This document shows positions 26,041 through 35,748 of a stretch of 64,000 nucleotides of DNA, in pieces (positions within the stretch are counted from its first letter, which is position 1; each line of letters opens with the position of its first letter). This stretch comes from Sphingomonas glacialis. GTDB lineage: Bacteria > Pseudomonadota > Alphaproteobacteria > Sphingomonadales > Sphingomonadaceae. A model generated the notes under the pieces. That model was given only the letters and a program-made list of their open reading frames with translations, did not search any database and had not been told where the DNA came from. The position numbers and the translations under genes were made by a program. Location: assembly GCF_006439055.1 (NCBI RefSeq), contig NZ_RCZC01000001.1, positions 682,001-746,000 of the forward strand. The letters run 5' to 3'.

Positions 26041-26676
26041 ATGCAGATGCTCGATCAACCAGTGGTTCACATCATAGATGACGATGCGTCGCTGCGTTTC
26101 GGCATCGAAAGCTTGCTCAGATCCGTAGGCATCGTTTCGCGCAGCTACGAGGCCGTCAGTGCGTTCCTCGAGGCGAAGCTCGACGACGCGCCAGGCTGTT
26201 TGCTGCTCGACGTCAGAATGCCTGGGATCGGCGGCCTCGAATTTCAGGCACAGCTCGAATCGCTAGGGATACTCTATCCCGTCGTCATGATCACCGGACA
26301 CGCGGATGTCCCGATGTCGGTCAGGGCGATGAAGGCCGGGGCCGTCGATTTCCTGTCCAAGCCGTTTCGCGATCAGGATCTGTTGGACGCCGTCGCATCG
26401 GCGCTCGAACGCGACGGCGCACGTCGTGTCGTAGCGGCGGAGAATGCAACATTGGCGAAACGTTACGCCTCCCTGTCGCCGAGGGAGCGTGAGGTGATGT
26501 CGCTGGTCACCATCGGTAAGCTCAACAAACAGGTCGCTTTCGAGCTCGGACTTAGTGAGGTGACCGTGAAGATCCACCGCGGGTCGGCGATGCGGAAGAT
26601 GTCCGCGGCGACGCTCCCGGATCTCGTAAGCATGGCGCAGCAGCTCGGGGTGAAAGCAGACAAGCCGGCCGTTTAA
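26041..26676 (+). CDS. FixJ-family response regulator (REC + LuxR-type HTH)
   Basis: 211 aa. Receiver domain with HIIDDDAS (10-17), phospho-acceptor Asp 57 (LLLDVRMPGIGGLE), Thr in VVMITGHADVPM and Lys in FLSKPFRD. A LuxR/GerE helix-turn-helix follows (LSPREREVMSLVTIGKLNKQ, VAFELGLSEVTVKIHRG) at about 145-205. The DNA-binding helix SEVTVKIHRGSAMRKM is typical of FixJ/TodT/StyR regulators. It converges, with an 11-nt gap, on the PAS histidine kinase gene at 26688, so the pair forms a FixL/FixJ-like system (inference). Targets could include the nearby TonB receptor or catabolic genes. Confidence 0.93.
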   Translation: MQMLDQPVVHIIDDDASLRFGIESLLRSVGIVSRSYEAVSAFLEAKLDDAPGCLLLDVRMPGIGGLEFQAQLESLGILYPVVMITGHADVPMSVRAMKAGAVDFLSKPFRDQDLLDAVASALERDGARRVVAAENATLAKRYASLSPREREVMSLVTIGKLNKQVAFELGLSEVTVKIHRGSAMRKMSAATLPDLVSMAQQLGVKADKPAV

Positions 26677-26687
26677 GAATTACGGGG

Positions 26688-28802
26688 TCAGCTTGGGGTG
26701 ATAGGCAGGCATACACGCAGGCGCGCACCCCGATCGCTTTCCAGCAATTCGATCTCACCATCGTGTGCGTCGAGGATTGATCGGCAGATCGGAAGGCCTA
26801 TGCCCATGCCATTCTCCTTGGTCGAGAAGAAGCTGGTGAAGAGGTGGTCCCGACTGTCGGCAGGGACGCCGGGTCCCGTGTCCTCGACGATAACCTCCAG
26901 CCTGCCGGGGGGGACGAGCGAAGTGGTGATAAATATTAGGCGTTCCGCTCTTGGCGTGTTCGCCATGGCCTGAACGGCGTTGATGATGAGATTGACCAGG
27001 ACCTGTTGAATCTGAACGCGGTCTCCCTGAAAGGTGGGCAGTGCGTCGGTGAGCGCGATCCTCGGCTCGACGCCGCCCTTCGCCAGGTCGTTGCGAACGA
27101 TCTCAATCGCTTCCAAAACCACCTCGTTGAGCGACAGCGGTTCCGATCTGGGGGCGCCCTTGACGGTCATCGACCTAATCCTGGCGATGATCGCGCTCGC
27201 GCGTTCGGCGTCCGCCACGACGTACTCAGCAAGCGCCCGGACCTCGTCTAAGTCGGGGACCGGCCTGTTGATCCACCGGAGAATGGTCTGCCCGTATGTC
27301 GAAAGCGCCGCGAGCGGTTGGTTGACCTCATGTGCGATCGATGCCGTCATCTCGCCGAGCATGGCGACCCGGGCGGCATGGGCGAAGTCGGAACGGACCT
27401 GATGCAGCGCCAACTCGGCTCGTCTGCGATCCCCAATATCGATTATGCTTGCAAGCACGGGCTCGTTCGAGCGGCTCGATTGCCCCGCCCATATGGCAAA
27501 GACGACGTCGATGCGTTCGCCATCCATTCCCGACACGGCAATTTCGAACGGCGCGACCGGCTCTCCGCGAAACCGGGCCGCCAAAACGTCCCGCATCGGC
27601 CCCTCGTCACCCGAGGGAATCATCGCCGTGCGAAATGCACCGCCTTCGACGGCGACGCGACCGTGCAGGATTTCGGTCGCCTTGTCGCTTAGCGCGAGCA
27701 TGCGGATCGTTCCGAGCATTTGCCTGAGTGAACCAGGATCATGCGCGAAATGGACATTCAAGTCGGTGACCCCGTCGAGGCGGAGGCGTTCGAATTCGGC
27801 ATCGACGCCTGCAAAGTCGAATTCGACGTAGCCGGCGGCCATTGCCTGGAACAGCCGCCGGTATCGTTCGTCGCTTTTTTCCAGATCGCGCTGCGTCTGC
27901 TTCAGACCTGTGACATCGACGTACCCGAAGAGTGCGATCCGTCGTTTTCGATCGCCATCCTGGGGAAGTGCGGTGAGCAGAACATCCAGCGGCGCGCCAT
28001 CCCAACGGGTGAGAGCGACGTGCGCCGTGAAGGCTGGATCCCCACGCCATGCCGCCACCAGGGCGGCCGCGAAGATGCCCCGGGAACTGATGGGCCATGC
28101 CCATTTACAGTTGCTATCGAGGACCGCCACCCGCGACGGCGCTCGGAACATCTCGACACCAGCGTCGTCCACTTCGACAATACGAACGGCTTCGATCGCC
28201 CGGTCACTCATGTCGGGATGGTCTTCAACGTGCATCGCAAGATCGGTGATGCCACTGTCGGCGAGTGCATCGAGCATTTGCAGAGCTGGTCCGACATCCA
28301 ATTGCCAGCAGGACCCGGACATCGCGCGAAACAGCGAGCCGAGGCGTTGAGTCTCGCCATCGTCACTTCCGTCGATTAGTCGCTCGCTTGACGTCTCGAC
28401 GACGACTTCGTTCTGCTCCGAGATGGCGATCGTCCTGATAACGGATACCGCGATCTCCCGCCCATCCTTGGTCCTACGGTAGACGTCGCCTGCCCAACGT
28501 CTGTCGCGAAGCAACTTTCGTTCGATCGTTTCGGCGTCTTCGCTGGGACGCGACCGCAGCAGGGTGTCGACGTCTCGGCCCAGCGCTTCTGCGGGTGACC
28601 AGCCGTAGAGACGTTGGGCCTCTGGGTTCCAGAGCGTCGCTGCTCCGGTTCGATCGCGAACAATCAGGCTGAGAGCGAGATGCTCCGCGAGGGAGTGGGC
28701 GAGATCTTCCACATGCTTTCCTATTTCGGCCCGATCGTCATCGCTGCCGGAGCGACGAAACCGGTCCGCTCGGGATATGGCGCGACGAGGATGCGACACC
28801 AT
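26688..28802 (-). CDS. FixL-like PAS sensor histidine kinase
   Basis: 704 aa, soluble. A clear PAS domain at about 35-140 (LSLIVRDRTGAATLWNPEAQ, LYGWSPAEALGRDVD) and two more divergent PAS-like repeats at about 150-305 and 310-460, each beginning with a similar pattern (LFRAMSGSCWQLD; LFQAMAAGYVEFDF) and containing DSGITDLAMHVEDHPD- and DGVTDLNVHFAHDPG-type segments. The two divergent repeats look like internal duplicates of one unusual sensory module. HisKA H-box MTASIAHEVNQPLAAL gives His 491, the FixL/DctB-type HisKA. HATPase follows with NLIINAVQAM, DTGPGVP and GMGIGLPICRSIL. No heme-ligand motif was seen. It is the likely partner of the regulator at 26041. Confidence 0.92.
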   Translation of the reverse strand: MVSHPRRAISRADRFRRSGSDDDRAEIGKHVEDLAHSLAEHLALSLIVRDRTGAATLWNPEAQRLYGWSPAEALGRDVDTLLRSRPSEDAETIERKLLRDRRWAGDVYRRTKDGREIAVSVIRTIAISEQNEVVVETSSERLIDGSDDGETQRLGSLFRAMSGSCWQLDVGPALQMLDALADSGITDLAMHVEDHPDMSDRAIEAVRIVEVDDAGVEMFRAPSRVAVLDSNCKWAWPISSRGIFAAALVAAWRGDPAFTAHVALTRWDGAPLDVLLTALPQDGDRKRRIALFGYVDVTGLKQTQRDLEKSDERYRRLFQAMAAGYVEFDFAGVDAEFERLRLDGVTDLNVHFAHDPGSLRQMLGTIRMLALSDKATEILHGRVAVEGGAFRTAMIPSGDEGPMRDVLAARFRGEPVAPFEIAVSGMDGERIDVVFAIWAGQSSRSNEPVLASIIDIGDRRRAELALHQVRSDFAHAARVAMLGEMTASIAHEVNQPLAALSTYGQTILRWINRPVPDLDEVRALAEYVVADAERASAIIARIRSMTVKGAPRSEPLSLNEVVLEAIEIVRNDLAKGGVEPRIALTDALPTFQGDRVQIQQVLVNLIINAVQAMANTPRAERLIFITTSLVPPGRLEVIVEDTGPGVPADSRDHLFTSFFSTKENGMGIGLPICRSILDAHDGEIELLESDRGARLRVCLPITPS

Positions 28803-28836
28803 GTCACACCACTACGCCCGATTGTGCCGGCTATCG

Positions 28837-31800
28837 TCAAAAGGCCGACGCTACGCTGAAGGAGAAGCGACGCATGCGGGGATCTCCGTAGAAGCTGTAG
28901 CCCGGCCCGCCATACAGGGCCGGTGGCGCGTGATTGAGGAAATTCGTGACGCCGGCGCGGAAGATCATTTCGCGGGGCCTTCCCTCGCTTCGACCAACGT
29001 CGATCCTGTACGACATGTCGAGGTCCAGATAGACTTGCGCCGGAACCCGATCTGCACCCTGGAGGGCGAGTATGTAGCTCGGGGTGCCATACGAGGCGCT
29101 TACATAATAGCTCGAGTAATATTGGCCGTTCAGTCCAACCGAAAGCCGGTTTAGGGACCAATCGATCCCCGCATTGCCCTTCCAGTCCAGCGGACCGTCC
29201 GAATGATCGTCGCGCCTGATCCATGGCCCGTCGAGCGCGATTTGCTGACTGAACTCCGGTTCCCATGTTGCCGCTCCGTAGAAGCGGGCGGTTCCGAGCT
29301 TGTGAAAAGCGATCGCCCAGCTGAGATCAATGTCCACCGTCTGAACGCGAGAATGGCCGCCATTAATGGATGTAGCGTCGATCAGCGTCAGAGCGCCAGC
29401 GGTATAGCCGAGCGCCCGGTCCGCATCCGTCAAAGTCGCGCGCACGACACGGTCTGGGAAGGCCGCCTCGTTGCTGATGAGTTGGTCCGATGTAAGACCT
29501 AGTGCAACGATTTCGCGGCGCTTCTCCAACAGGACGTAGTCGATCGAAAGTCGAGGTCCTGTTCGACCGTTGGGGTTAAAGACCGCTCCAATCGAGAATG
29601 ACCGAGCGCTCTCCGGCTGAAGCTGGAGGGAACCGCCATCCTGATAGGCGACCCTGTTGAAGGAATTGCCGCGCTGTGCATCCTGCACGAGGATCGAGGT
29701 TCTGTAGCCTCCGATCTGGCTAGGCGTCGGGGGCAGGCTGCCTGTTGCAACGCTCGCTCTGACCATAAGCAGCTTCAAGGGGAACGCGCGGACACCTACC
29801 GTATAGTTGGTTGTGCCGTAATGCGCGCTGGCGCGCTCGGCATCGCCCGTCGTCAAGTCGGAGAACGACGGCGCGTCCAAACGCATGCGATCGTATCTTA
29901 TTGCGAGTTGCAGCTCGAGGCTTCTCAACCCCGGAAACTTCGCCTCGGGTGAGCCGATTGGCGCCCGCAACTCCGCATAACCGGAGGTGACCTGCTCCGA
30001 GACGTTGGGAGTCTGGTATGCGTAGCCGTCCGGCGCGAACTCCGTACTTCCGGTCACGGTCGAAACCGGTTCGCTTTCACGGCGGCGTTCGACGAGGGTC
30101 GTCAAGGTGAGTTCACCGCCTGGCAGACGCAATATCGGACCGGCAAGACGAAGATTTGCGTCGCTGAAGTCGTTTTTCAAAAGGAAGTGGCCGGTGAGGC
30201 TGGTGCGGTAGGCAGCCAAATTGGTGACGAAAGTCTGCCAGTCGCCAAATGGGTTCAGCGACGGCTTTCCGTCTGTACCGGGACGTCCGGTGCTAAGGCT
30301 TTGCGACGCGGTATACGAAAGGGTGGTGCCGGATTGATCTATCTCGTTGCGGACCCCTCCGAAGCTGTAGCTGCCATCGGCCTTCCACCCCTTGGGCAGC
30401 GAGGCGATCATGCCTATCGTTACCCGGGCCGTCTTGGTGCGCGTGACGAGTGCGGTTTCAAAGCCGGGCAGCGGGAAGGTAATTTGCACTCCTTGCGCGA
30501 ATGGATTTGTCGGTGCGGATCCACTGACAAATCCCGAGCTTCCGGCCGTTTGACCCAGCGCGCTCCCGCGGTTCTCGAGACCTATGAAGTCTACGAAACC
30601 TTCGATGGCCGGACTGAAATGATGCCGGACGCTGCCAAGGATGGACAGCGCCGAGGATCCGCTGAGGAGCGGGCGGTCTTCGCCGTTTGCATCGGGTGAA
30701 AGCGTGGTGGGAATCGTACCCGCGTTCGCGACGAGCTCCGAGGAGACAGTCGCAGGAGTGCGCGGCGTCGTAAGCGCCAGGTATGTGTTGCCGGCACCGA
30801 GGGTGCCGCTGCCAAATGCCGGCTTGAGTGAGAGGTTTCCCGCTTGGCTGAATACAGTGACGGCGTCTGCGGTCGGGAAGTTGAAGAGATAGGCGGTGGG
30901 CGCGTTCAGGCTGGCGACCGCGTTGGTCCGCTCGGTAAGCGAACGCTGCCCTTCGCGTAGCGTGTCGATCGTCTGATACCCCACGTCGACCATCACGTCG
31001 GTCGTTCCGTGATCTGGAGTAAAGCCAAGTCTCGCCTCGACACGGCGCCGATCTCCACCACCATGCTCGCTGAGCGAGGTGTCCACCGTCAAGGCAGCAC
31101 CGCGATAGTCACGTTTGAGCACGACGTTCACGACGCCGCCGGTCGCGCCTGGACCGTAGATGCCGCTCGCGGAGGTCGAAAGGGTCTCGATCCGTTCAAT
31201 CGAGCCAAGCGGTAGTCCGTTGATGTCCGGCTGCAGGAGATCGGTCGTAAGGCTCGGGATGCTGGGCATCCGCAGGCCGTCCACCAGGACCAGGGTCTGT
31301 TCCGGGCCGAGCCCGTGCAGGTCGATCTCCGAACGCGTACTGCCAAATTCGTCTGCAGGGTTCTGCGACGGTGTTCGGAGTTCGGCGTTGGCCGGGAGAC
31401 GGTTGCGCAGGAATTGATCGGCGTTGTCCGTGCTCGAGCCGCCGATTTCGCGCGCCGTCGCCACCCGGTAGGGTTGAATGTCGTTCGTCGTCCGCCGAAT
31501 GTCGGCGTTCTGCGTGCGCCTTCCCACAACGACGATGTCGGGCAGCGCTTGTTGCGCGACCGATGCGTCAGGCACCCGGTAGATGACGAAAGCGCCGTCG
31601 GCTGTCCGGCGGAAGGCCAATCCCGATCCAAGCAACAGGCGATCGAGCGCGGAGTCCGGTGGGATGTTGCCATCCAAACCCGATGTCTGCCTGTCACCCA
31701 CATCGGCGGGAGAGAACAGCAAGTTGATACCGGCCTGCGCCCCTAGCTGCGAGAGCGCGGTCGTAAGCCGGCCGGGATTAAGATGGATCTTCTTCGGCGC

Positions 31801-31863
31801 CGCGGCAGCCGGCATCGCGGTTAGCGCGGCTGTAACGGCGACGACATAATGGCGTCGACGCAT
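28837..31863 (-). CDS. TonB-dependent receptor with N-terminal STN signalling domain
   Basis: 1008 aa from the ATG at 31863 (GGGGGAAAG upstream); the frame continues upstream without start signals. The signal peptide ends AMPAAAA near residue 22. An STN (secretin/TonB short N-terminal) domain at about 24-95 reads IHLNPGRLTTALSQLGAQAG then INLLFSPADV. The plug domain includes EQTLVLVDGLRMPSIPSLT, SIERIETLSTSASGIYGPGA and TGGVVNVVLKR, and the long beta-barrel ends in the C-terminal aromatic RRFSFSVASAF. It imports a large or scarce substrate using TonB energy, and the STN domain normally signals to FecR/FecI. The nearest FecI/FecR pair is at 17894-19476. No substrate can be named. Confidence 0.92.
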   Translation of the reverse strand: MRRRHYVVAVTAALTAMPAAAAPKKIHLNPGRLTTALSQLGAQAGINLLFSPADVGDRQTSGLDGNIPPDSALDRLLLGSGLAFRRTADGAFVIYRVPDASVAQQALPDIVVVGRRTQNADIRRTTNDIQPYRVATAREIGGSSTDNADQFLRNRLPANAELRTPSQNPADEFGSTRSEIDLHGLGPEQTLVLVDGLRMPSIPSLTTDLLQPDINGLPLGSIERIETLSTSASGIYGPGATGGVVNVVLKRDYRGAALTVDTSLSEHGGGDRRRVEARLGFTPDHGTTDVMVDVGYQTIDTLREGQRSLTERTNAVASLNAPTAYLFNFPTADAVTVFSQAGNLSLKPAFGSGTLGAGNTYLALTTPRTPATVSSELVANAGTIPTTLSPDANGEDRPLLSGSSALSILGSVRHHFSPAIEGFVDFIGLENRGSALGQTAGSSGFVSGSAPTNPFAQGVQITFPLPGFETALVTRTKTARVTIGMIASLPKGWKADGSYSFGGVRNEIDQSGTTLSYTASQSLSTGRPGTDGKPSLNPFGDWQTFVTNLAAYRTSLTGHFLLKNDFSDANLRLAGPILRLPGGELTLTTLVERRRESEPVSTVTGSTEFAPDGYAYQTPNVSEQVTSGYAELRAPIGSPEAKFPGLRSLELQLAIRYDRMRLDAPSFSDLTTGDAERASAHYGTTNYTVGVRAFPLKLLMVRASVATGSLPPTPSQIGGYRTSILVQDAQRGNSFNRVAYQDGGSLQLQPESARSFSIGAVFNPNGRTGPRLSIDYVLLEKRREIVALGLTSDQLISNEAAFPDRVVRATLTDADRALGYTAGALTLIDATSINGGHSRVQTVDIDLSWAIAFHKLGTARFYGAATWEPEFSQQIALDGPWIRRDDHSDGPLDWKGNAGIDWSLNRLSVGLNGQYYSSYYVSASYGTPSYILALQGADRVPAQVYLDLDMSYRIDVGRSEGRPREMIFRAGVTNFLNHAPPALYGGPGYSFYGDPRMRRFSFSVASAF

Positions 31864-32229
31864 CTGACTTTCCCCCAGCGCGCCGGTTAACGTAGCGCCA
31901 TCCATTGGCAACTGAAACGACCTCGATCCATATCGTCTGGAAATGGACCGAACGCAACGATCTACGGTTGCTAAGGGCTCCGTATCCCCATCGCTGCCTT
32001 TCAGCACAGGCGTCCCGACGAATTCATGACGCTCGGTCGACGTCCCCAACCACTCCACATCCATGCGCAGATCATCTCTCCGGTCGCCCGGATCATCCAA
32101 GGGTATGATTGATGGGCCTACTCGGCTGATTCAGTCGAGCCGCGGACCCTGCCAAAACCATCGAACAGCCGGGTTAGCGAAAAAGCGCCCGGCCGGTGCG
32201 CTGACGCTTCATCCATGCGGAGACCGACC
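31864..32229. other. Divergent promoter region
   Basis: About 365 bases between the TonB receptor (minus) and the 3-hydroxyacyl-CoA dehydrogenase gene (plus). No credible gene. Promoters for both transcription units are expected here, but I cannot assign boxes. Confidence 0.45.
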
Positions 32230-33192
32230 ATGCCTATTTCTTCTTCGGATCGTCCTTTTGCCGGCAAGACGGCCGCCATCATCGGTGGCGGCGTCATCGG
32301 CGCGTCGTGGGCGGCGCTCTTCCTCGTCAACAGTCTGAAGGTGATCGTTAGCGACCCCGACCCGGAGGTCGAGCCGAAAGTTAAAGCGATCGTGGCGGCT
32401 GCGCTGCCCGCACTCGAAGAGCTCGGTTATAACATCGCCGACGTCGAGAGAAATTTGTCGTTCGAGAGCGACAATTCGCAAGCTGTGATCGACGCCTATC
32501 TCGTCCAAGAGTGCGGACCCGAAAAGCCGGCCTTCAAGCAGGCTCTGTGGAAAGCGATCGAAGCTGCGGCGCCGAAAAACGCGCTGCTGTGCTCGTCGAG
32601 TTCGACGATCCCTGCCTCGGTCCAGTTTACCGAGATGACCGACCAGAGCCGTCTCGTCGTCGGACACCCCTTCAATCCGCCGCACCTGATGCCGCTCGTC
32701 GAAGTGGTCCCGACGCCGAAGACGACGCCGGAAGTCACCGCGCAGGCACTCGCCTTCTATAACGGGATCGGGAAGGTCGCCCGGGAGATCAAGAAGGAGA
32801 TCACCGGATTTGTCGCCAATCGGCTGCAGGCAGCGATCTTCAGGGAATCTGTGTTCCTCGTCAGCCAGGGCGTCGTGACGTTGGACGAGCTCGACGACGT
32901 GGTCACCAATTCGCTTGGCATTCGCTGGGCCACGTCGGGACCGTTCCTCTCGTTCCACTTGGGCGGGGGTCCAGGCGGCCTGACGCACTTCATCGAGCAT
33001 CTCGGCCCCCCGATGGAAGCCGCTTGGCAGCACCTCGGTACGGCAGCGTTCGACGACGCCACGAAGGCATTGCTGACCGAGCAGCTGGGACGGTCATACG
33101 GGACCACCTCCTTCTACGCTCTCTCTGAGACGCGCGATGCGAAGGAGGTCGCCGTCATCAACGGCCTTTCGGCGGTCGAGGCTGCCGCCTGA
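32230..33192 (+). CDS. 3-hydroxyacyl-CoA dehydrogenase family (carnitine dehydrogenase / lambda-crystallin-like)
   Basis: 320 aa from the ATG at 32230 (GGAGACCGACC upstream). The Rossmann motif AAIIGGGVIGASWAALFL lies near the N-terminus, then SSSSTIPASVQ and the family signature VVGHPFNPPHLMPLVEVVP with the catalytic His. KEITGFVANRLQAAIFRE and the C-terminal helical dimerisation domain follow. The length and single 3HCDH unit match stand-alone NAD-dependent beta-hydroxy-acid dehydrogenases such as L-carnitine dehydrogenase and L-gulonate dehydrogenase rather than fatty-acid oxidation multienzymes. It leads a plus-strand set with a CoA-transferase and a propeller protein. Confidence 0.9.
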   Translation: MPISSSDRPFAGKTAAIIGGGVIGASWAALFLVNSLKVIVSDPDPEVEPKVKAIVAAALPALEELGYNIADVERNLSFESDNSQAVIDAYLVQECGPEKPAFKQALWKAIEAAAPKNALLCSSSSTIPASVQFTEMTDQSRLVVGHPFNPPHLMPLVEVVPTPKTTPEVTAQALAFYNGIGKVAREIKKEITGFVANRLQAAIFRESVFLVSQGVVTLDELDDVVTNSLGIRWATSGPFLSFHLGGGPGGLTHFIEHLGPPMEAAWQHLGTAAFDDATKALLTEQLGRSYGTTSFYALSETRDAKEVAVINGLSAVEAAA

Positions 33193-33289
33193 CGGCCGGA
33201 GAACCTACCGCTCCTACCAGGCCCCTGACATCGGCCCGCGAAGGCCGTGCGCATTCTCAATCATCATTTATTCCAATGAGGAGATCATC

Positions 33290-34786
33290 ATGTCCGTCGA
33301 GACCGGAGAGAAGTTCACTCAGCAGCTCGAATACAATCTTGCCAACCGGTCGCACACCAGCGACTTCGACATGGCGGCGGAAACCGAGGCTGTCCTCAAT
33401 AGCGTCGGCGCCTCGACCGCGGATAGCGGTGGCGCGCTCAGCTTCTACGGGAAGGATCCGATCGTTCCCAGCGTCGTCCGCTTCGGCGCGATGGCTGCGG
33501 TTGCCATGGCCGCCAAGTCGACGATGATCGCGTCGATCTGGAAGGACCGGACCGGCCGCGCGCAGGACATCCATGTCGACGTGCGCAAGGCGCTGCGCCG
33601 CTTCAGCCCGTTCATCGACCGGCGTTGGGAGCTGGTCAACGGCTACGACGGCGGCATTTACACCGAACCGGACACGCCGTTCTTCGGCACCTTCTACCAG
33701 ACGAAGGACGGAAAGTGGGTGCTGCCGACCAACTTTTACCCACGGTTGCACCGCGATGCCGGGGCGTTTCTGGGCGTTCCAAGCACCGAGGAAGCGGTAG
33801 CGCGCGCGATCAAGGGATGGGACGGCGAAGCGCTGGAAGAGGCGGGTAACGCGGCAGGCATCGTGATGCCGCTCGGTCGGTCGCTGGACCAGATCCTCGG
33901 GATGGACGTGTTTCAGCAAGGTCTCCGCGACCAGCCGTTAATCTCGGTCGAGAAAATCGCGGATAGCGACCCGGTGCCGTTCACGGCAAACCCCCAAGAC
34001 CCGCTTTCGGGCATCCGTGCACTTGGTTCGGCCCACGTCATCGCCGGGCCTTCCATCGGACGAGCGCTGGCGCTTCATGGTGCTGATGTTCTCAATGTCT
34101 GGGCGCCCGAGGATTGGGAGCACAACGTGTTCCTCTATACCTCTCATGTCGGCAGCCGCTCGGCGATGCTGGACATCAAAAAGGCGGAAGCGCGCGCGAA
34201 ATTCATGGAGTTGGTGGCTGGAGCCGATGTGTTCTACGCAAACCGGCGACCTGGTGTTCTGGAACGCCATGGCCTGACCGCCGAGGAGCTGTGCGCGGTC
34301 CGCCCTGGCTTGGTCCATACGTCGATCGTCTATGCCAATGAGACCGGACCCTGGTCAAAGCGGGTAGGCTTCGATGTGTCGACTGGCCTCACCATGGGCC
34401 TGTTCCACCTAGAAGGTACCGAGGAACGCCCAACCCCGCCGCCAATCCAGGTCGTCAACGACTATGTCGCGGGTTGGTTGGCGACCGTGGGTATCCTCCA
34501 GGCGCTCAAGCGTCGCGCGACCGAAGGCGGAAGCTACAAGGTCGTCGTTTCGCTCTCGAAGGTAACGCTGTGGCTGATGTCGATGGGCATCTTCGACAAG
34601 AGCTATGCGCAGGCGACGGCAGGATCGGATGATGAGCACACGTATGTCGATCCCGACCAGTTCACGGCGATGACGCCGATGGGCTTGTACACCGGTGTGA
34701 CCGAGCAGGTCGTGATGTCGGACACGCCCGGCAGCTACCGCTTCGTGATGGAGCCGCGCGGCTCCGCCGAGCCGAAGTGGCTCTGA
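33290..34786 (+). CDS. Family III (CaiB/BaiF) CoA-transferase, two-part architecture
   Basis: 498 aa from the ATG at 33290 (GAGGAG upstream). The typical CaiB N-terminus (PLSGIRALGSAHVIAGPSIG, ALALHGADVLNVWAPE) does not begin until about residue 238. It is preceded by a segment resembling the family C-terminal half (IWKDRTGRAQDIHVDVRKAL). The catalytic Asp of family III enzymes corresponds to Asp 362 (RVGFDVSTGLTMG). Proteins of this inverted layout form a known subgroup. It probably moves CoA between acids, activating the substrate of the cluster for oxidation by the dehydrogenase encoded 97 nt upstream. The actual acid is unknown. Confidence 0.9.
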   Translation: MSVETGEKFTQQLEYNLANRSHTSDFDMAAETEAVLNSVGASTADSGGALSFYGKDPIVPSVVRFGAMAAVAMAAKSTMIASIWKDRTGRAQDIHVDVRKALRRFSPFIDRRWELVNGYDGGIYTEPDTPFFGTFYQTKDGKWVLPTNFYPRLHRDAGAFLGVPSTEEAVARAIKGWDGEALEEAGNAAGIVMPLGRSLDQILGMDVFQQGLRDQPLISVEKIADSDPVPFTANPQDPLSGIRALGSAHVIAGPSIGRALALHGADVLNVWAPEDWEHNVFLYTSHVGSRSAMLDIKKAEARAKFMELVAGADVFYANRRPGVLERHGLTAEELCAVRPGLVHTSIVYANETGPWSKRVGFDVSTGLTMGLFHLEGTEERPTPPPIQVVNDYVAGWLATVGILQALKRRATEGGSYKVVVSLSKVTLWLMSMGIFDKSYAQATAGSDDEHTYVDPDQFTAMTPMGLYTGVTEQVVMSDTPGSYRFVMEPRGSAEPKWL

Positions 34787-34813
34787 CCTCATCTCCGAAA
34801 GAAAGGCACTGAC

Positions 34814-35716
34814 ATGACCTCGGACCGCATCCTGCTGCTTAATATCGGCAGCCCATCCCGACTCCTATCCATCGCGCCCGATGGAACCGACGTGAAGACC
34901 CTGGTCGCCGACTTGGGCGTTGCACCGGACGGCATCTCGGTCGACCCCGTGCACGGGCATATCTTCTGGACCTACATGGGGACCAGCCACGACGGAGAGG
35001 ATTTCAACGTCAACGACGGCTCGATCGAGCGTGTCGACCTAGACGGCACCGGGCATGTCACCGTGATCCCGACAGGTAAGACGTTCACGCCGAAGCAAAT
35101 GCAGTGCGATGCCACGAACGGATACATCTACTGGTGCGACCGCGAAGGTATGCGGGTCATGCGCGCCGGCCTCGACGGATCGGCCCAAACGGTACTGGTG
35201 CAAACCGGCTCGACCGATGAGGACCGGCGAGACCGGCGGCGTCACTGCGTCGGCGTGGCCGTCGACCCTGCCGGCGGCTATCTCTACTGGACGCAGAAGG
35301 GCAAGCCCAACGGCAACGAAGGGCGCATCATGCGCGCGCCGCTCGATCTGCCGGAGGGCGCCGATCCAGCGGCACGGGCTGACATCGAGGTCATGTTCGA
35401 CAATCTGCCAGAACCGATCGATCTGGATTGGCATGCCGAGACCAGTTCGCTCTACTGGACTGATCGCGGCGATCCCCCACGCGGCAACACCCTCAACCGC
35501 GCCCGCATCGAGCGCGACTTCACAATGGATCCGGAAATCGTTCTGTCCGGTCTTCACGAGGGGATCGGGCTTACGATCGACCGCAAGGGACACCGTGCGT
35601 TCGTCAGCGACCTTGGTGGTTTCGTCCATGCCGTCAGTCTGACGGATCCGGATGAAAGCAGCATCGTCTTCTCCGGCCATGGCCCGTTCACGGGCATCGC
35701 GTACCTACCGTCGTGA
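34814..35716 (+). CDS. YWTD-repeat beta-propeller protein
   Basis: 300 aa, AAAGG before the ATG and 27 nt after the CoA-transferase stop. Repeats typical of LDL-receptor class B / SMP-30-like propellers occur: IFWTYMG, IYWCDREGMRVMRAGLDG, LYWTQKGKPNG, LYWTDRGDPP. No signal peptide, so it is probably cytoplasmic. Related proteins are often labelled gluconolactonase or even 3-hydroxyacyl-CoA dehydrogenase in databases, without proof. Tight linkage with the two CoA genes suggests an accessory or lactone-hydrolysing role (inference). Confidence 0.8.
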   Translation: MTSDRILLLNIGSPSRLLSIAPDGTDVKTLVADLGVAPDGISVDPVHGHIFWTYMGTSHDGEDFNVNDGSIERVDLDGTGHVTVIPTGKTFTPKQMQCDATNGYIYWCDREGMRVMRAGLDGSAQTVLVQTGSTDEDRRDRRRHCVGVAVDPAGGYLYWTQKGKPNGNEGRIMRAPLDLPEGADPAARADIEVMFDNLPEPIDLDWHAETSSLYWTDRGDPPRGNTLNRARIERDFTMDPEIVLSGLHEGIGLTIDRKGHRAFVSDLGGFVHAVSLTDPDESSIVFSGHGPFTGIAYLPS

Positions 35717-35748
35717 TCGGCCGGGAGGAATCTGGCGGACACCTGATC

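Noticed and set aside
33290..34786. Novel fusion of two CoA-transferases
   Set aside because: The inverted two-part layout matches a CaiB/BaiF subgroup I know from other proteobacteria, so it is not new.
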